The translations under genes and the position numbers were made by a program. The notes below the pieces were generated by a model that did no database searches, was not told the origin of the DNA, and saw only the letters and a program-made list of their open reading frames with translations. Positions 43,491-43,938 of a stretch of DNA of 43,938 bases are shown here, in pieces (within the stretch, counting starts at the first letter, position 1; every line of letters begins with the position of its first letter). The DNA is from Cryomorphaceae bacterium (GTDB taxonomy: Bacteria; Bacteroidota; Bacteroidia; Flavobacteriales; Schleiferiaceae): assembly GCA_017858515.1 (NCBI GenBank), contig JAFMBM010000023.1, positions 1 to 43,938 of the forward strand, written 5' to 3'.

Positions 43491-43938
43491 GCAGAAGGGT
43501 TAAATAAAGAAAGTATACGATAAGCAATCACCAAGATAGTTTTTCTATTCAGCAAAAAAGAAGCAGGTCGCGGAAATCCATTCGAAAGATTGCAATAAGC
43601 CAGTGGATTGAACAGTAGAGCCTACTTAGGATCTAAGCATCGTGCTGCAAACCTCGCATCAGAAGCCATAGGAAAGCCACAAAAAGATGAAAAGAAGGAG
43701 AGAGAAGGAAGAGGAAAGAAACCCGTATGCTTCCCATTCAAAGAGCAGATGGTTGCCTTGGAAAATAGAGAATTAAGGATTCACAACTGATACTGAAAAA
43801 GTAGTTTGCCCCTCGGTTTAGATGGAAGAAAGAATGCTCAGAAGAGACAAGGAAAAGAAGAGAATGGCGCCCTTTCTTCACAGTATTTAGAACCGATTGA
43901 GAAGGATTGGATTCAAAGCCTGCAAGGCTTGGCGGCAA
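43491..43938. other. Right-edge region without a convincing gene
   Basis: A 448-base purine-rich stretch on the plus strand, with short frames on both strands that look random (a Lys/Glu/Arg-rich one at 43608-43790, a hydrophobic one at 43738-43938). One plus-strand frame stays open from 43797 to the edge and ends in a more protein-like tail (YLEPIEKDWIQSLQGLAA), so it may be the beginning of a gene that continues outside the window. No hairpin terminator, tRNA or insertion-sequence end was recognised. Confidence 0.3.

Noticed and set aside
43608-43790. Lys/Glu/Arg-rich 60-codon frame at the right edge
   Set aside because: Low-complexity purine-rich DNA yields such frames by chance, and no motif or neighbour supports it.
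43738-43938. Minus-strand 66-codon frame at the right edge
   Set aside because: Composition is random-like and no recognisable domain is visible, although it is open at the edge.

Overview
The window looks like chromosomal DNA from a Bacteroidota bacterium, most likely a marine Flavobacteriales relative (inference). Several signs point this way: a secreted protease with a type IX secretion (T9SS) C-terminal sorting domain, a TonB-dependent receptor with a carboxypeptidase-regulatory-like N-terminus, a fused CcoN-CcoO cbb3 oxidase subunit, an absence of obvious Shine-Dalgarno sequences, and repeated matches to the Bacteroidota -7 promoter element TAnnTTTG. No rRNA, tRNA, CRISPR array, prophage or insertion sequence was recognised.

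Layout. At 1-2.3 kb a minus-strand operon encodes three single-domain rhodaneses, a DUF6132 membrane peptide, a Tll0287-like heme lipoprotein and a thioredoxin; it faces away from ruvB-queG (2.35-4.3 kb). At 4.3-5.9 kb there is a minus-strand block with two unrecognised proteins and mscL. At 6.0-10.8 kb lie a PrsW-like membrane protease, an MFS transporter, a NYN/cold-shock-like protein and a PAS protein with a histidine-kinase phosphoacceptor box but no ATPase domain. At 10.8-14.4 kb are frr, pyrH and a TonB receptor (minus). At 14.5-20.6 kb are an SDR, dprA, a hybrid histidine kinase interrupted by one in-frame TGA, and gdhA.

At 20.6-30.9 kb, all on the minus strand, are a CIA30 protein, a 1687-residue modular subtilase and a 1309-residue GH13 protein fused to an FG-GAP-like propeller. 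At 31.0-36.0 kb are rmlA, a polyprenyl synthetase, small proteins, an orphan 'ligase-associated' exonuclease, a RidA-family deaminase and an MscS channel, ending in a long hairpin terminator. At 36.2-42.3 kb is a cbb3 oxidase operon, ccoS-ccoNO-ccoQ-ccoP-ccoG-ccoH-TauE/SafE; ccoS is only 57 codons. It is preceded by two CRP/FNR-type boxes 22 bp apart at class-I/class-II-like distances from a perfect -7 element, which suggests oxygen control. At 42.4-43.5 kb a YfiT/DinB protein precedes a DoxX gene split by a one-base frameshift. The last 450 bases have no convincing gene.

Points most worth a second look: the rhodanese/heme/thioredoxin operon, the double CRP/FNR promoter, the two single-lesion broken genes (kinase and DoxX), the ATPase-less kinase-like PAS protein, and the amylase-propeller fusion.
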